47,827 nucleotides of DNA from a virus: the IMG/VR virus record IMGVR_UViG_3300031578_000067, positions 1 to 47,827 of that record. One strand, written 5' to 3'. Each line of letters begins with the position of its first letter. Within the stretch, counting starts at the first letter, position 1. The position numbers and the translations under genes are program-made. Positions 36,856 to 45,302 of the stretch are shown one piece after another. The notes under the pieces were generated by a model, which saw nothing but the letters and a program-made list of their open reading frames with translations, searched no databases and had not been told where the DNA came from.

Positions 36856-37468
36856 GTACTACTGGCTCACGCAGTGCACGCGGACCAAGGATGAGCAGGA
36901 TCTGGTGGACCCGTACAAGCCGTTTCCGGACAAGGATTACTTATGGCACGTGATACAGTATCTAGACAACTGGCCGAACCCAGTAAAAGCGATCGAGAAG
37001 AGCCGCACAATGATGGCTTCGTGGGGAGTTTCAGGTTGGAGCGGACATCTTGGATTCACCCATCCGGCTATATGCACGGTATTCCAGAGCCAGGACGAGC
37101 GCCGCGCAATCCACGATGTGGATTACGTCAAGGAACTCTGGAAGAACTCGCTGCCGGAGTTGAAGGATCGCTGGCCGATTCCGAAACCCGTCGAGCGCCA
37201 GCCGGCCACCGAATTCAGACTCTCTAACGACAGCCGCTGGGTGGCGCTTTCCCGGGATCCGGACGCGATTCGTTCTGAGCACCCGACCATCGTGGTTCTG
37301 GACGAGGCGGCCCACATGATCGAGGGGCAGGAAAGTTACGATATCGCGGTCGCAGCCAACCCGCTGCACATCATCCTGCTATCGAGCGCAGCACAGGGTT
37401 GGTACGAGGACTTCACCGCGCCGGCCATTCCGACGGACTGGCCGTGGGAGATGAGGGTGGCAGCATGA
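36830..37468 (+). CDS. terL: Terminase large subunit, N-terminal ATPase part (split gene)
   Basis: With ATG at 36830 the product has 212 residues (TTG at 36797 is a possible longer start, and the upstream residues also look genuine). It holds the ATPase motor: a Walker A-like K-S-R-T-M-M-A-S (57-64), Walker B T-I-V-V-L-D-E-A-A (153-161) and coupling motif L-L-S-S-A-A (183-188). It ends just after this, where an intact terminase would continue into the nuclease. That continuation is found 3.8 kb downstream at 41251. The motor pumps DNA into the procapsid. Confidence 0.85.
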   Translation: MVRRAIEDKYYWLTQCTRTKDEQDLVDPYKPFPDKDYLWHVIQYLDNWPNPVKAIEKSRTMMASWGVSGWSGHLGFTHPAICTVFQSQDERRAIHDVDYVKELWKNSLPELKDRWPIPKPVERQPATEFRLSNDSRWVALSRDPDAIRSEHPTIVVLDEAAHMIEGQESYDIAVAANPLHIILLSSAAQGWYEDFTAPAIPTDWPWEMRVAA

Positions 37469-37914
37469 GAATCCTGATCGTAGCCCACCCCGACGATGAA
37501 GTGATCTGGTTCGCGCCGGAGACATTCGACAAGATTGTCATCGTGTTCGAGGCATTCGGGGACGGACGATCGAGCGATGGGCGCCGGAAGGCGCTGGCCG
37601 AGCACCCGCTCAAAGACAAGATCACCCGGCTCGGGCTCCAGGAGAGCAACTTCTGGAGAGACCCGACCAAACGCGCGGTCCATGAACGAAACCGCGATGC
37701 GCTGTGCGGCTATCTCAAGACGGTTCTCAAGCCGGGCCCGGACGATGAGGTCACCACCCACGGCCCGATGGGCGAGTACCAACACGCCGATCATCTACTG
37801 GTACACCGGGCCTGCATGATGAACCTGGACTGCAAGGTGAACGGGAAAGACCCGAAGCTCTACCGGGAGATTCGCAAGGTGTACGAGAACAATGCATGCT
37901 GGACATGGGACTGA
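37465..37914 (+). CDS. LmbE/PIG-L-like deacetylase, 149 aa
   Basis: ATGA overlap with the terminase N-part. The metal motif A-H-P-D-D-E is at residues 8-13 and a second His pair lies in G-E-Y-Q-H-A-D-H. These are the hallmarks of LmbE/PIG-L enzymes, which remove acetyl groups from N-acetyl sugars. It is shorter than the usual 220-250 residues, so it may be a minimal form or truncated. It should act with the glycosyltransferases that follow. Confidence 0.82.
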   Translation: MRILIVAHPDDEVIWFAPETFDKIVIVFEAFGDGRSSDGRRKALAEHPLKDKITRLGLQESNFWRDPTKRAVHERNRDALCGYLKTVLKPGPDDEVTTHGPMGEYQHADHLLVHRACMMNLDCKVNGKDPKLYREIRKVYENNACWTWD

Positions 37915-38455
37915 GTTACAGATCTCTGCGGTGATCCCAACCCGGGGCGACGTCGATCTCGGTCCGATCGTTGACCGGCTGCGGGAATACCCCGAGGTCC
38001 GTCAGATCATCATCGAAATCGGCGATACGCCGTTCAACCGGTACCTGGGCGCGGAAAAGGCCCGGTACCCGGTGATCTACACCCAGGACGATGACTGCAT
38101 CACAGACATCCGGCCCCTGATTGAGCGGTATCGGCCGGCGATTCTCGTCAACGCCATGACGGCGGAGCACGAGCCAAACTACCGCGGCCAGCGTGACACC
38201 CTGATCGGGTTCGGCGGCATCTTCCACCGGGACCGGCTATCGGTTCTCAATGGCTGGGAGCGCGATCCACTGTTTCTCCGGGAATCTGATCGGGTATTCA
38301 CTTCCCTGGTCCCCTACGAGACAGTGTTCCCACAGATCGAGATTCTGGACTGTTCGTGCAACGGCGACCGGATGTGGAAGCAGCCGGAGCACACCAAGGC
38401 CGGAGAACAAATCCGCGAACGAATCAACGTGTTTCTGAGGACGCATCCATGCTAA
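37892..38455 (+). CDS. Glycosyltransferase-like protein, 187 aa
   Basis: It overlaps the deacetylase by 23 bases. The N-terminus (I-S-A-V-I-P-T-R-G-D) and the T-Q-D-D-D-C-I motif near 78 match a nucleotide-sugar binding GT-A fold with a D-x-D-type metal site. The acceptor half is short. Likely transfers a sugar to a phage or host target; substrate unknown. Confidence 0.7.
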   Translation: MHAGHGTELQISAVIPTRGDVDLGPIVDRLREYPEVRQIIIEIGDTPFNRYLGAEKARYPVIYTQDDDCITDIRPLIERYRPAILVNAMTAEHEPNYRGQRDTLIGFGGIFHRDRLSVLNGWERDPLFLRESDRVFTSLVPYETVFPQIEILDCSCNGDRMWKQPEHTKAGEQIRERINVFLRTHPC

Positions 38456-39138
38456 AGAAACTGTTCATTAGAGTATGGTTCGGGCCTCTTCCGGAGTGGA
38501 TGCCGCAGTATTACAACAACACTGCGGACCTGAAGCGCTACGGCTTCGACTGGCTCGTCGTCAACGACTACGAGTTTTTCCGGGAACGGATCCAACAAAC
38601 GCTGGGAATCGAGATCGCACCCTACGATGCAATCGCCGGAACGCGCAAAGCCGGCGACTTCGATCCGGCCTACGGAGTCATCTTCGCTGAGGAATTGCAG
38701 GGTTATGACTTCTGGGGGCACACCGGTCTGGATTGTGCCTATGGCCGGCTGGACAGGTTTGTCGGCGACAAATTCCTGGCCGACTGCGACATCTTCGGGA
38801 ATGATCCCGGGGCTATCTGCGGACCCTTCTCGCTCTACCGGAATTCGGACAAGGTGAATAACCTTTTCCGGCGTGTTCCGGATTGGGAACTCCTACTCAG
38901 TGACGCGGAGATGTATGGGTTTGACGAAATCCACTTCAACAGGATCGTGCAGCAAGCGTCGGCCGCCGGAGAAATCCGTTTCAAGACGGCATTCCACCAA
39001 TCGCACGACACCGAACCTGAGCATTTCCCGGTTCCCCGCATGAGATTGGAAGAGGACGGTACGCTCTTGGATCTGGCGAAGAACAAAGAGACGATGATGT
39101 TCCACTTCCACCGTTACAGGAAATGGCCGATTTTATGA
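38449..39138 (+). CDS. DUF6625-like glycosyltransferase, 229 aa
   Basis: ATG at 38449 just inside the previous gene. Motifs A-Y-G-V-I-F-A-E-E-L, G-Y-D-F-W-G-H-T-G-L-D and C-G-P-F-S-L-Y-R-N resemble the DUF6625 group, thought to be glycosyltransferases, where D-F-W-G-x-x-D-x-D marks the sugar-nucleotide site. The C-terminus is aromatic-rich. Overlaps the next gene as ATGA. Confidence 0.7.
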   Translation: MLKKLFIRVWFGPLPEWMPQYYNNTADLKRYGFDWLVVNDYEFFRERIQQTLGIEIAPYDAIAGTRKAGDFDPAYGVIFAEELQGYDFWGHTGLDCAYGRLDRFVGDKFLADCDIFGNDPGAICGPFSLYRNSDKVNNLFRRVPDWELLLSDAEMYGFDEIHFNRIVQQASAAGEIRFKTAFHQSHDTEPEHFPVPRMRLEEDGTLLDLAKNKETMMFHFHRYRKWPIL

Positions 39139-39887
39139 ATACGCGCATCCTTCTGACCGGCGGTTCGGGACGCCTCGGCAGTAAACTGCACCGTATTTTG
39201 CGGGCACTTCCGGATGTGGACTGTTTCGCCCCAACGAGAGAAGAACTGGACATTGCCGATTTTGACTCGTGTTTGGGAGTAATGGACTTCTTCTACCCGG
39301 ACGTTGTGATTCATGCCGCAGCTTTCGCCGATACGGCCGGCTGTGAGCGGAATCATGGTCGCTGCTGGGAAGTGAACGTGGAGGGTACAGAGAACATGCT
39401 GACCGCCAACGAGGCCGACCGCTTCGTCTACATCTCCACAGATTACATCTTCGACGGCGCAACTGGCAACTACGCGGAAGATGATGTCCCGGGGCCGGTC
39501 AATTTCTATGGACTCTCGAAGCTGGCCGGAGAAATCGCCGTCAGGCAATACGAGAATACCTTGATTCTGCGGGCGCCGTTCCGCGACGATCCGCCCTGGC
39601 GCTACGACCGGGCTTTTGAAGATCAGTTTACAAGCTGTGATTCCGTTTCAATCCGTGCTCCGCAAATTGTGGAGGCGGCCTTGAGCGATTGGACCGGCAT
39701 TTTGCACATAGGTGGCCGCCGCCGGTCGATCCTTGAGATGGCGCGCGAAGCCGGGCCAGCCGACATCGGCGGTATCTACCGGTCCGAATTCAAGAATATC
39801 CGTCTGCCGCGCGACACTTCTCTCAATAGCGATAGATGGCTCGCGTTGAAGGCCAAACAGGAGGTTCAGTTTTGTTCTCAGTCGTGA
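39135..39887 (+). CDS. RmlD-like NAD(P)-dependent sugar reductase/epimerase
   Basis: ATGA overlap sets the start at 39135 (an in-frame ATG at 39123 is less likely). The nucleotide-binding L-T-G-G-S-G-R-L-G opens the protein, followed by H-A-A-A-F-A-D, Y-I-S-T-D-Y-I-F-D-G and the catalytic Y-G-L-S-K. This matches extended SDR enzymes such as RmlD, which finish deoxysugar nucleotides. It would feed the neighbouring transferases. Confidence 0.85.
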   Translation: MNTRILLTGGSGRLGSKLHRILRALPDVDCFAPTREELDIADFDSCLGVMDFFYPDVVIHAAAFADTAGCERNHGRCWEVNVEGTENMLTANEADRFVYISTDYIFDGATGNYAEDDVPGPVNFYGLSKLAGEIAVRQYENTLILRAPFRDDPPWRYDRAFEDQFTSCDSVSIRAPQIVEAALSDWTGILHIGGRRRSILEMAREAGPADIGGIYRSEFKNIRLPRDTSLNSDRWLALKAKQEVQFCSQS

Positions 39888-41272
39888 TTCTCTCCAAGGA
39901 CATTGGCAATCTTCTGCCCTGTGTCCGGGCGATTTTCGAGCATGAGCCCGATCTTCCCCCTGATCGAATCATCGTGGTCGACGACGGTATCCGGGGGCGC
40001 GGCGACGATGGCCCGATCGTCATTGACGGCAAGCCGCTCACCACCATTCCGGGCGTGAAGCCGTTCGTCTTCGCCCGAAACGCCAATCTCGGGATTCGGC
40101 GCGCGAAGACGGATGTCATTCTTCTCAATGACGACGCTTTTCTCACGACTCCCCGCGGTTTCACCGGCCTCTCGGAGTTGTCGGCCAACAATCCGAAGCT
40201 CGGGCTGATCTCGGCCGCCGTGAAGGGTGTGGTCTGCAACCCGCTACAGAAAGACAACGGGAAAAAGGAAATCCGCCAGATCGACGCGAACATGGCCTTT
40301 GTTTGCACCTACCTGCCGCGCCGGGTGTACGAGCAGATCGGCTACCTCGATGAGCGTTACGTGGGGTACGGCTACGAAGACAACGACTACTGCCGGCGCC
40401 ACGACATGACTGGACTGTTCGGCAAGGTCGCGGCAAACGCCTGTGTTGTGAATCACGCCGGGCACTCCAATTTCCGCACGCAGAAAGGCTGGGTGGATCT
40501 CAGCCAGCAGAATCTCAACATCTTTAGTAAGAAGTGGAAAGACGACCCTGACTACGAGCGGGTTGTGGACATCATGTACCTGGCCTGCAACCGCCTGGAG
40601 TTCACCAAGGCCAGCTTCGAGGCCATGCGCGACAACACAGACTGGTTCTATTGCCACTCTTTGTGGGTCTACGACGATGGTTCGACCGACGGGACACGCG
40701 AGTATCTTGAGGAAGCCATTAAGACGATTCCGACCGATCGCGTTTTCATCAAATCGAACTTCGGAGGTCCGATCGGCCCGATGCAGCATTTCGTAACGCA
40801 CGCCACTTCGCCCTACCTGGCGAAGATCGACAACGATACCATGTTGCCGGATAGCTGGATCGAGACGTCGCTCGACGTGATCTGCAAGCATCCCGATCTG
40901 CACCTCCTTGGGATCGAACCCTTCAAGGTCGAACTCGGGAAGGATATGGCTCACACCGAATACGATGTCGTCCCGTCCTGGCACGGCCACATCGGAGGCA
41001 TCGGCCTGTTCCGGGCGTCGGCGTTCATCGACTCACAGCCCACTCCGGAACCCGGGAAATACTTCGGTTTCTGGAACTGGCAGACAGCGAACCCGCAAAT
41101 CACGCGCGGTTTCATCAATCCGGGAATGCCGGTTTTTCTGCTGGACCGGATGCCGGTAGAACCCTGGCGCGGACTCTCCGATGAGTATGTCCGCAAGGGC
41201 TGGCAGCGGCCCTGGCCGAACTACACGGAAAAGCAAAGTGATCTCTGGGAATGGCATCTCCAGGCGGCGTAA
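39872..41272 (+). CDS. Tandem GT2 glycosyltransferase, 466 aa
   Basis: TTG at 39872 with CAGGAGG 6 bases upstream. Two GT-A domains follow each other: domain 1 (1-220) with V-V-I-L-S-K-D, V-V-D-D-G and L-L-N-D-D-A; domain 2 (230-460) with Y-L-A-C-N-R, Y-D-D-G-S-T-D-G-T and K-I-D-N-D-T. Each has its own D-D-G and D-x-D, so both may be active and add two sugars. It ends where the terminase nuclease half begins. Confidence 0.85.
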   Translation: MFSVVILSKDIGNLLPCVRAIFEHEPDLPPDRIIVVDDGIRGRGDDGPIVIDGKPLTTIPGVKPFVFARNANLGIRRAKTDVILLNDDAFLTTPRGFTGLSELSANNPKLGLISAAVKGVVCNPLQKDNGKKEIRQIDANMAFVCTYLPRRVYEQIGYLDERYVGYGYEDNDYCRRHDMTGLFGKVAANACVVNHAGHSNFRTQKGWVDLSQQNLNIFSKKWKDDPDYERVVDIMYLACNRLEFTKASFEAMRDNTDWFYCHSLWVYDDGSTDGTREYLEEAIKTIPTDRVFIKSNFGGPIGPMQHFVTHATSPYLAKIDNDTMLPDSWIETSLDVICKHPDLHLLGIEPFKVELGKDMAHTEYDVVPSWHGHIGGIGLFRASAFIDSQPTPEPGKYFGFWNWQTANPQITRGFINPGMPVFLLDRMPVEPWRGLSDEYVRKGWQRPWPNYTEKQSDLWEWHLQAA

Positions 41273-42225
41273 GAATCCCCTGCAAGGGGGTGATGCTGAA
41301 GGTCACTCCGGACGGGATGCCGGTTCTGCGGCTGATGTTCGATGCAGATCCGGACAAAGATCCCGCCAACGAGAAGGGGCGGGCATGGCTGGAACAGAAG
41401 CGCAAGGAATTCACCAATGAGGCGATCTTCCGACAGGAGCTTTATATTGACTACGGCGCCAAGCGCGGCCAGCTTGTCTTTCCCGAGTTTGATCGGGCTC
41501 TCCATTGTGTGGATCCAAGCGCTGTACCGGAACAGCTTACAGTCTACTGCGCCATCGACCCGCATCCACGGACTCCGCACGCGATTCTCTGGATTGGAGT
41601 TGACCGGTGGGAAGACTACTGGGTCTTTCGAGAACTCTGGCCGAGCAAAGTGTACGGGAAGCCGAAGAACCTCAGCGACACCGATGAAGACAACCGCTAC
41701 ACCACCAAGGAGTATGTGGAAATCATCGCGATGCTGGAGGGGAACCGAATCGAATGGTGCGATCCGGAGACCGATAACGAGCACGGCTTCTACCGCGAGG
41801 AAGGTCACGGCGAACGGATCGTTGAGCGGTTCATGGATCAGGCGGGGAAAGGCTTCCGGGCCCGAGGCGGCGACGGCACACCAGAGCTGAGTATCTCGGA
41901 CGTCTACCACGACTACGGGATATCCTGCCGCGACCCGATCAAGTCTCACGAGACCGGCGAAGACGCCATTCGGGAACTTCTCAAGCTGCGGCATCACAAT
42001 ACGCTCGGACAGTGGCCGCGGATTCACTTCTCTACGGATTGCCCAGAGATCATCCTCGAAATGGAGAAGTGGCGGTACAAGTCGCGGAACAGACAGTTGG
42101 ACGAGCTGGAGCTTTGGCAGGAAGGCATCAAGGCCCGGCGGCATCTCATCGACTGCCTTCGATATCTAGTGACGGCCGACCTCGGTTGGATAGACCGGTT
42201 GGCATCAAGGAGAAAACCATCATGA
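41251..42225 (+). CDS. terL: Terminase large subunit, C-terminal nuclease part (split gene)
   Basis: ATG at 41251, overlapping the glycosyltransferase by 22 bases, gives 324 residues. Similarity to terminase begins at I-P-C-K-G-V-M-L-K. The segment F-R-Q-E-L-Y-I-D-Y-G-A-K-R-G-Q-L-V-F leads into the RNase H-like nuclease: first acid in A-I-D-P-H, a second in W-C-D-P-E, and the last in H-L-I-D-C-L-R-Y. All appear intact. It cuts concatemeric DNA at the start and end of packaging. It must act with the separate ATPase polypeptide. Confidence 0.85.
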   Translation: MASPGGVRIPCKGVMLKVTPDGMPVLRLMFDADPDKDPANEKGRAWLEQKRKEFTNEAIFRQELYIDYGAKRGQLVFPEFDRALHCVDPSAVPEQLTVYCAIDPHPRTPHAILWIGVDRWEDYWVFRELWPSKVYGKPKNLSDTDEDNRYTTKEYVEIIAMLEGNRIEWCDPETDNEHGFYREEGHGERIVERFMDQAGKGFRARGGDGTPELSISDVYHDYGISCRDPIKSHETGEDAIRELLKLRHHNTLGQWPRIHFSTDCPEIILEMEKWRYKSRNRQLDELELWQEGIKARRHLIDCLRYLVTADLGWIDRLASRRKPS

Positions 42226-42617
42226 GAGAGATACCAGTATGGGAATGCCCTGACGGGCAAGGCCGCGCCGATGCCGGTGCCGCCTTCGTGGAGGTAGCAG
42301 CCAAGACGGCCGACTACACCATCAAAGATTACGAGACAGGCAAGTGCTTCTCGAATGCCGGCGCCACTGGCACCGTTGTGCTGACTTTGCCGACGCCCAA
42401 GGCCGGCTTCTGGTTCCAGTTTGTGAAGATCGTTCCGGACCAGATTCTCTCGATCAAGGCCCCGACCGGAGTCACGATCAACATGGGAACGGCCGCCCAA
42501 GTCTACAAGGACGCCACCACGGAAACAATCTACGCGACCCTGCGCCTGGCGGCCTACTCAACCACCGCCTACGTGGTAGAAGCCGAGAAGGGCACTTGGG
42601 CCAACGCGGCCAGCTAG
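42222..42617 (+). CDS. Beta-rich virion protein, possible capsid decoration, 131 aa
   Basis: ATGA overlap with terminase and AAGGAG upstream. The sequence is strand-rich (T-V-V-L-T-L-P-T-P, F-W-F-Q-F-V-K-I-V, A-T-L-R-L-A-A-Y) with few charges, like head-decoration or tail-tip beta sandwiches. Placement between terminase and portal fits. No firm family. Confidence 0.6.
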   Translation: MREIPVWECPDGQGRADAGAAFVEVAAKTADYTIKDYETGKCFSNAGATGTVVLTLPTPKAGFWFQFVKIVPDQILSIKAPTGVTINMGTAAQVYKDATTETIYATLRLAAYSTTAYVVEAEKGTWANAAS

Positions 42618-42644
42618 GGAACCCTGCCAATCAAGCGGGGTTCC
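42618..42644 (+). other. Hairpin between decoration-like and portal-side genes
   Basis: GGAACCC (42618-42624) pairs with GGGTTCC (42638-42644) around a 13-base loop, directly after a stop codon and before AAGGAGGG. No T tract. It may tune expression or stabilise the upstream mRNA end. Confidence 0.45.
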
Positions 42645-42669
42645 TCCATTCAACAAGGAGGGAGTCCCC

Positions 42670-42870
42670 ATGCACGACGACGAGTACGACGAAACCAGGA
42701 AGCCGACCTCGGCTGAACTCATGCAGCGCTCCGAGGAGCAATACGCGGAGGATCTGATCCCGCTCCGTGAAGTATCGAGAATAACAGGGATTCCTGTTTC
42801 CGTCATTTTGGCAAAAGTGGATGCTGCCGCCCATTCACGGGGTTCAAAGATCCACAACAGGCACCTATGA
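42670..42870 (+). CDS. Small HTH-like protein, 66 aa
   Basis: ATG at 42670 after AAGGAGGGAG. Acidic N-terminus, then a short HTH-like L-R-E-V-S-R-I-T-G-I-P-V-S-V-I. It overlaps the portal start by 4 bases. Possibly a small regulator or portal helper. Confidence 0.55.
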   Translation: MHDDEYDETRKPTSAELMQRSEEQYAEDLIPLREVSRITGIPVSVILAKVDAAAHSRGSKIHNRHL

Positions 42871-44885
42871 GCGAAGAAAAGGACCGCGGGCAATTCATTC
42901 TCGACCGTAAGAAGCAGAGCCGCGAGTGGCTGAAGGATAACTTCTACCAAGAGTGGATTGACGCCTATAGAAACTACAAGGTCTACTGCGACCCGCAGAC
43001 CGATGATGAGGGCACGGTCGATGAGGAACGGAGCGCCATCGGCTCCCCGCTCACATGGTCGGCCGCCCAACGGCTGAAGGCCCGTGTCACCGCCCAGACT
43101 CCGAACTTCGCATTCCACGCAGAGGATCCGGACGTCGGTGAACTGATCGGCCGCACGCTCATGTACCAGTGGGACGTCGGCAGGTTCCAGCGCATTCAGA
43201 AGAAACATATCCTCCAGGCCGTTATCTGTGGTTGGAGCCCGCGCGCCTGGCACTGGGCCGTCGACGAATATCCTGGCAGCAAGCGGCTGGAAATCAACGC
43301 CGCGGCGAACGATCCGAGCCAGCTTCGCCTGGTGGCGGAGACCTATAAGATTCCCGAACAGGATCTTCAGCCGGGGAACCCGCGCACGATGGCGGTTCTG
43401 ACCGAACTTCTCAGCAAGAACGGTCGCGGCGGCCTGCTTCCCGTGGAGTACATCTACAAAGCCTACGAGGGACCGAAGTGCGAATTTATGTTTGTCGGAG
43501 ACTGTTTCCCGCAGCCGCACTTCCAGTCGATACAAAGTTCCGATTACTTCTTGGCGAACCGGCGCCGGGACATGCCGTGGATGCAAGAGGTAGCCAAAGC
43601 CTACCCGGAGCTGGCCAAGGGTTTCGAGACCGTGCGGGAGGAACACCCGGATGGAATGAAGGCGCGCTACTACGGAGACGATGAAGACACGGACCTGTTC
43701 CAAAGTCTGCTCACTGCTATCAACAAGTTCTCCGGATCAGACCGGGTATGGGGAGACGATCACGACACCGGACACTGGACGATCACCGAGCATCACGTAC
43801 CCGGGCCCGACCCGTATCTAGAGTACTGCTGCGGTAACATCTACATCGGCAGGATCAAGTACCCCTACGACCTGGCCGGCAAGATCGCCTTTACAGAGTG
43901 CATCCTGATCGACGACATTCTGAGTGGCATCGGGGATTCCACTTCCCGCGTGATGCGCGGCCTCCACAAGCTGCACGAGAAGCAGTTCAACGCCCGATCC
44001 GATTTGATATACAATTTGGCCCGCCCGCTTCTCGGAACGAACAACCGCCGCCTGATGGATAACCCGAACGAGATCCGGCGCGGAGCCGGCTTCCGGCTGG
44101 TCTACATGCGGAGTCCGAGTGATCTCTGGATGCAGCCGGAACAGGCCGCCATGGCCGCGGCTTCCGCCAGCCTGCAGGACGAGAGCGGAATCATGCGGCT
44201 CTACCAGATGCTGACCGGCGAGAACAATATGACGATGATGGCGAACGTCGATCCCAGCCAGAATCGCACCGCCACCGGGGCCAAGATTTCGGCTAACGTC
44301 ACCGACATTCTGACGAAAGACTTCCAGGACACACTCGAACAGTCCAGCCTCATCGAAGACGCGCAGATGATGTATCTCCTAAACCGCTCTGAGTTGTCGG
44401 AGCCCATCCGCTTTGAAGTGAGCCGGTACAACCGCCAGAACAGCTACTCCGAAGAGGCATGGAAAAAGAAGTGGGCGAGCATTGAACCAATCCACTTCCA
44501 GGTGGATGGCGAAATCACAGTGGAGTCCGGATCCATGCTGGCCGAAGACGACGAGAGCAGGGCCTCGGTGGCCAGGGAGATGTTCCAGGCTGCGCTCCAA
44601 TACCCGATGGCAATCAATCTGGAGAAAGCGCGGGATGAATTCCTGATTTCTCACGGCAAGCGCCACGAACTGGAGCAATGGATTCCGAAGCCGCCGCCGC
44701 GTACTCCACCCGAATTGAAAAGCAGCATGTCGATCGCCGCACGGTTCGAAGATCTGAATGATGCCCAACAGCGTCAGGCAATGGCTCGGATTGGGATCGA
44801 CAGCAATCCGCCGGCGAAAGGTGAAGCTCCGCCAGGTGGAGAGCCCCCGCCGCCACCGATGCCGCCGCAAGGGGGTGGCGCATGA
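42867..44885 (+). CDS. Portal protein, 672 aa
   Basis: The N-terminus (R-K-K-Q-S-R-E-W-L-K-D-N-F-Y-Q-E-W) and a central W-Y/P-rich body are typical of the large portals of podovirus-like phages with SU10-type capsids. A long helical part (about 400-560, including L-L-G-T-N-N-R-R-L-M-D-N-P) fits the stem and wing. The last 40 residues are Pro/Gly-rich. It forms the 12-fold ring through which DNA enters; order terminase-portal-scaffold-capsid supports the call. Confidence 0.8.
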   Translation: MSEEKDRGQFILDRKKQSREWLKDNFYQEWIDAYRNYKVYCDPQTDDEGTVDEERSAIGSPLTWSAAQRLKARVTAQTPNFAFHAEDPDVGELIGRTLMYQWDVGRFQRIQKKHILQAVICGWSPRAWHWAVDEYPGSKRLEINAAANDPSQLRLVAETYKIPEQDLQPGNPRTMAVLTELLSKNGRGGLLPVEYIYKAYEGPKCEFMFVGDCFPQPHFQSIQSSDYFLANRRRDMPWMQEVAKAYPELAKGFETVREEHPDGMKARYYGDDEDTDLFQSLLTAINKFSGSDRVWGDDHDTGHWTITEHHVPGPDPYLEYCCGNIYIGRIKYPYDLAGKIAFTECILIDDILSGIGDSTSRVMRGLHKLHEKQFNARSDLIYNLARPLLGTNNRRLMDNPNEIRRGAGFRLVYMRSPSDLWMQPEQAAMAAASASLQDESGIMRLYQMLTGENNMTMMANVDPSQNRTATGAKISANVTDILTKDFQDTLEQSSLIEDAQMMYLLNRSELSEPIRFEVSRYNRQNSYSEEAWKKKWASIEPIHFQVDGEITVESGSMLAEDDESRASVAREMFQAALQYPMAINLEKARDEFLISHGKRHELEQWIPKPPPRTPPELKSSMSIAARFEDLNDAQQRQAMARIGIDSNPPAKGEAPPGGEPPPPPMPPQGGGA

Positions 44886-45277
44886 GAGTGCGTATCGCAT
44901 CGAGCGTGATGAAGCCGATCCTGTTCATCTTGGCGAACCTGCTTGGATGGGCCTCATGGCTGCAAACCAAGCTCTCCGGGCTGAAGCCCCTGACCACTTC
45001 GGAGGAACGGCTCAACCACGAAGAGTTGTTCAATTTCAATGAGGACCGCTCCTTCCAAGAATTGATGGAGTCGAAATGGTTTCTGCGGGCGTTGAGGACC
45101 ATCTCGAAAACGCAATCCTTCCGGCTGATCGCCGAGATTCGGGCTCAGGTGGCGAAACGAGATTTTGAAGAAGCATCGCAATGCGAGGCCGCGGTTAGAG
45201 TGTTCGAAGACCTCGAAGCGGTGTTCCATGAATACGCCAAACTCTACGGTAAAGTTCCACCTAAACGACGGCCGTAG
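44882..45277 (+). CDS. Hypothetical head-module protein, 131 aa
   Basis: ATGA overlap with portal. A hydrophobic N-terminal helix (11-27) is followed by charged helices. It might be a membrane-touching assembly factor. No family. Confidence 0.6.
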   Translation: MRVRIASSVMKPILFILANLLGWASWLQTKLSGLKPLTTSEERLNHEELFNFNEDRSFQELMESKWFLRALRTISKTQSFRLIAEIRAQVAKRDFEEASQCEAAVRVFEDLEAVFHEYAKLYGKVPPKRRP

Positions 45278-45302
45278 TTGATTTCAAAACGGAGAAATTT
45301 CA

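Larger units (their letters stand above)
37465..41250 (+). mobile_element. Sugar-modification gene cassette inside the terminase gene
   Basis: Five coupled genes (LmbE-like deacetylase, two glycosyltransferase-like proteins, RmlD-like reductase, tandem GT2 protein) separate the ATPase and nuclease halves of the terminase. No terminal repeats, transposase or integrase are visible. The joins are neat: ATGA on the left, a 22-base overlap on the right. Confidence 0.7.

Noticed and set aside
36830-42225. Terminase split caused by a sequencing frameshift
   Set aside because: The halves are 3.8 kb apart with five intact genes between, so a simple base error cannot explain it. Only an assembly error could.
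42558-43703. Leftward 381-codon frame opposite the portal start
   Set aside because: Antisense shadow of the portal gene without protein-like features.
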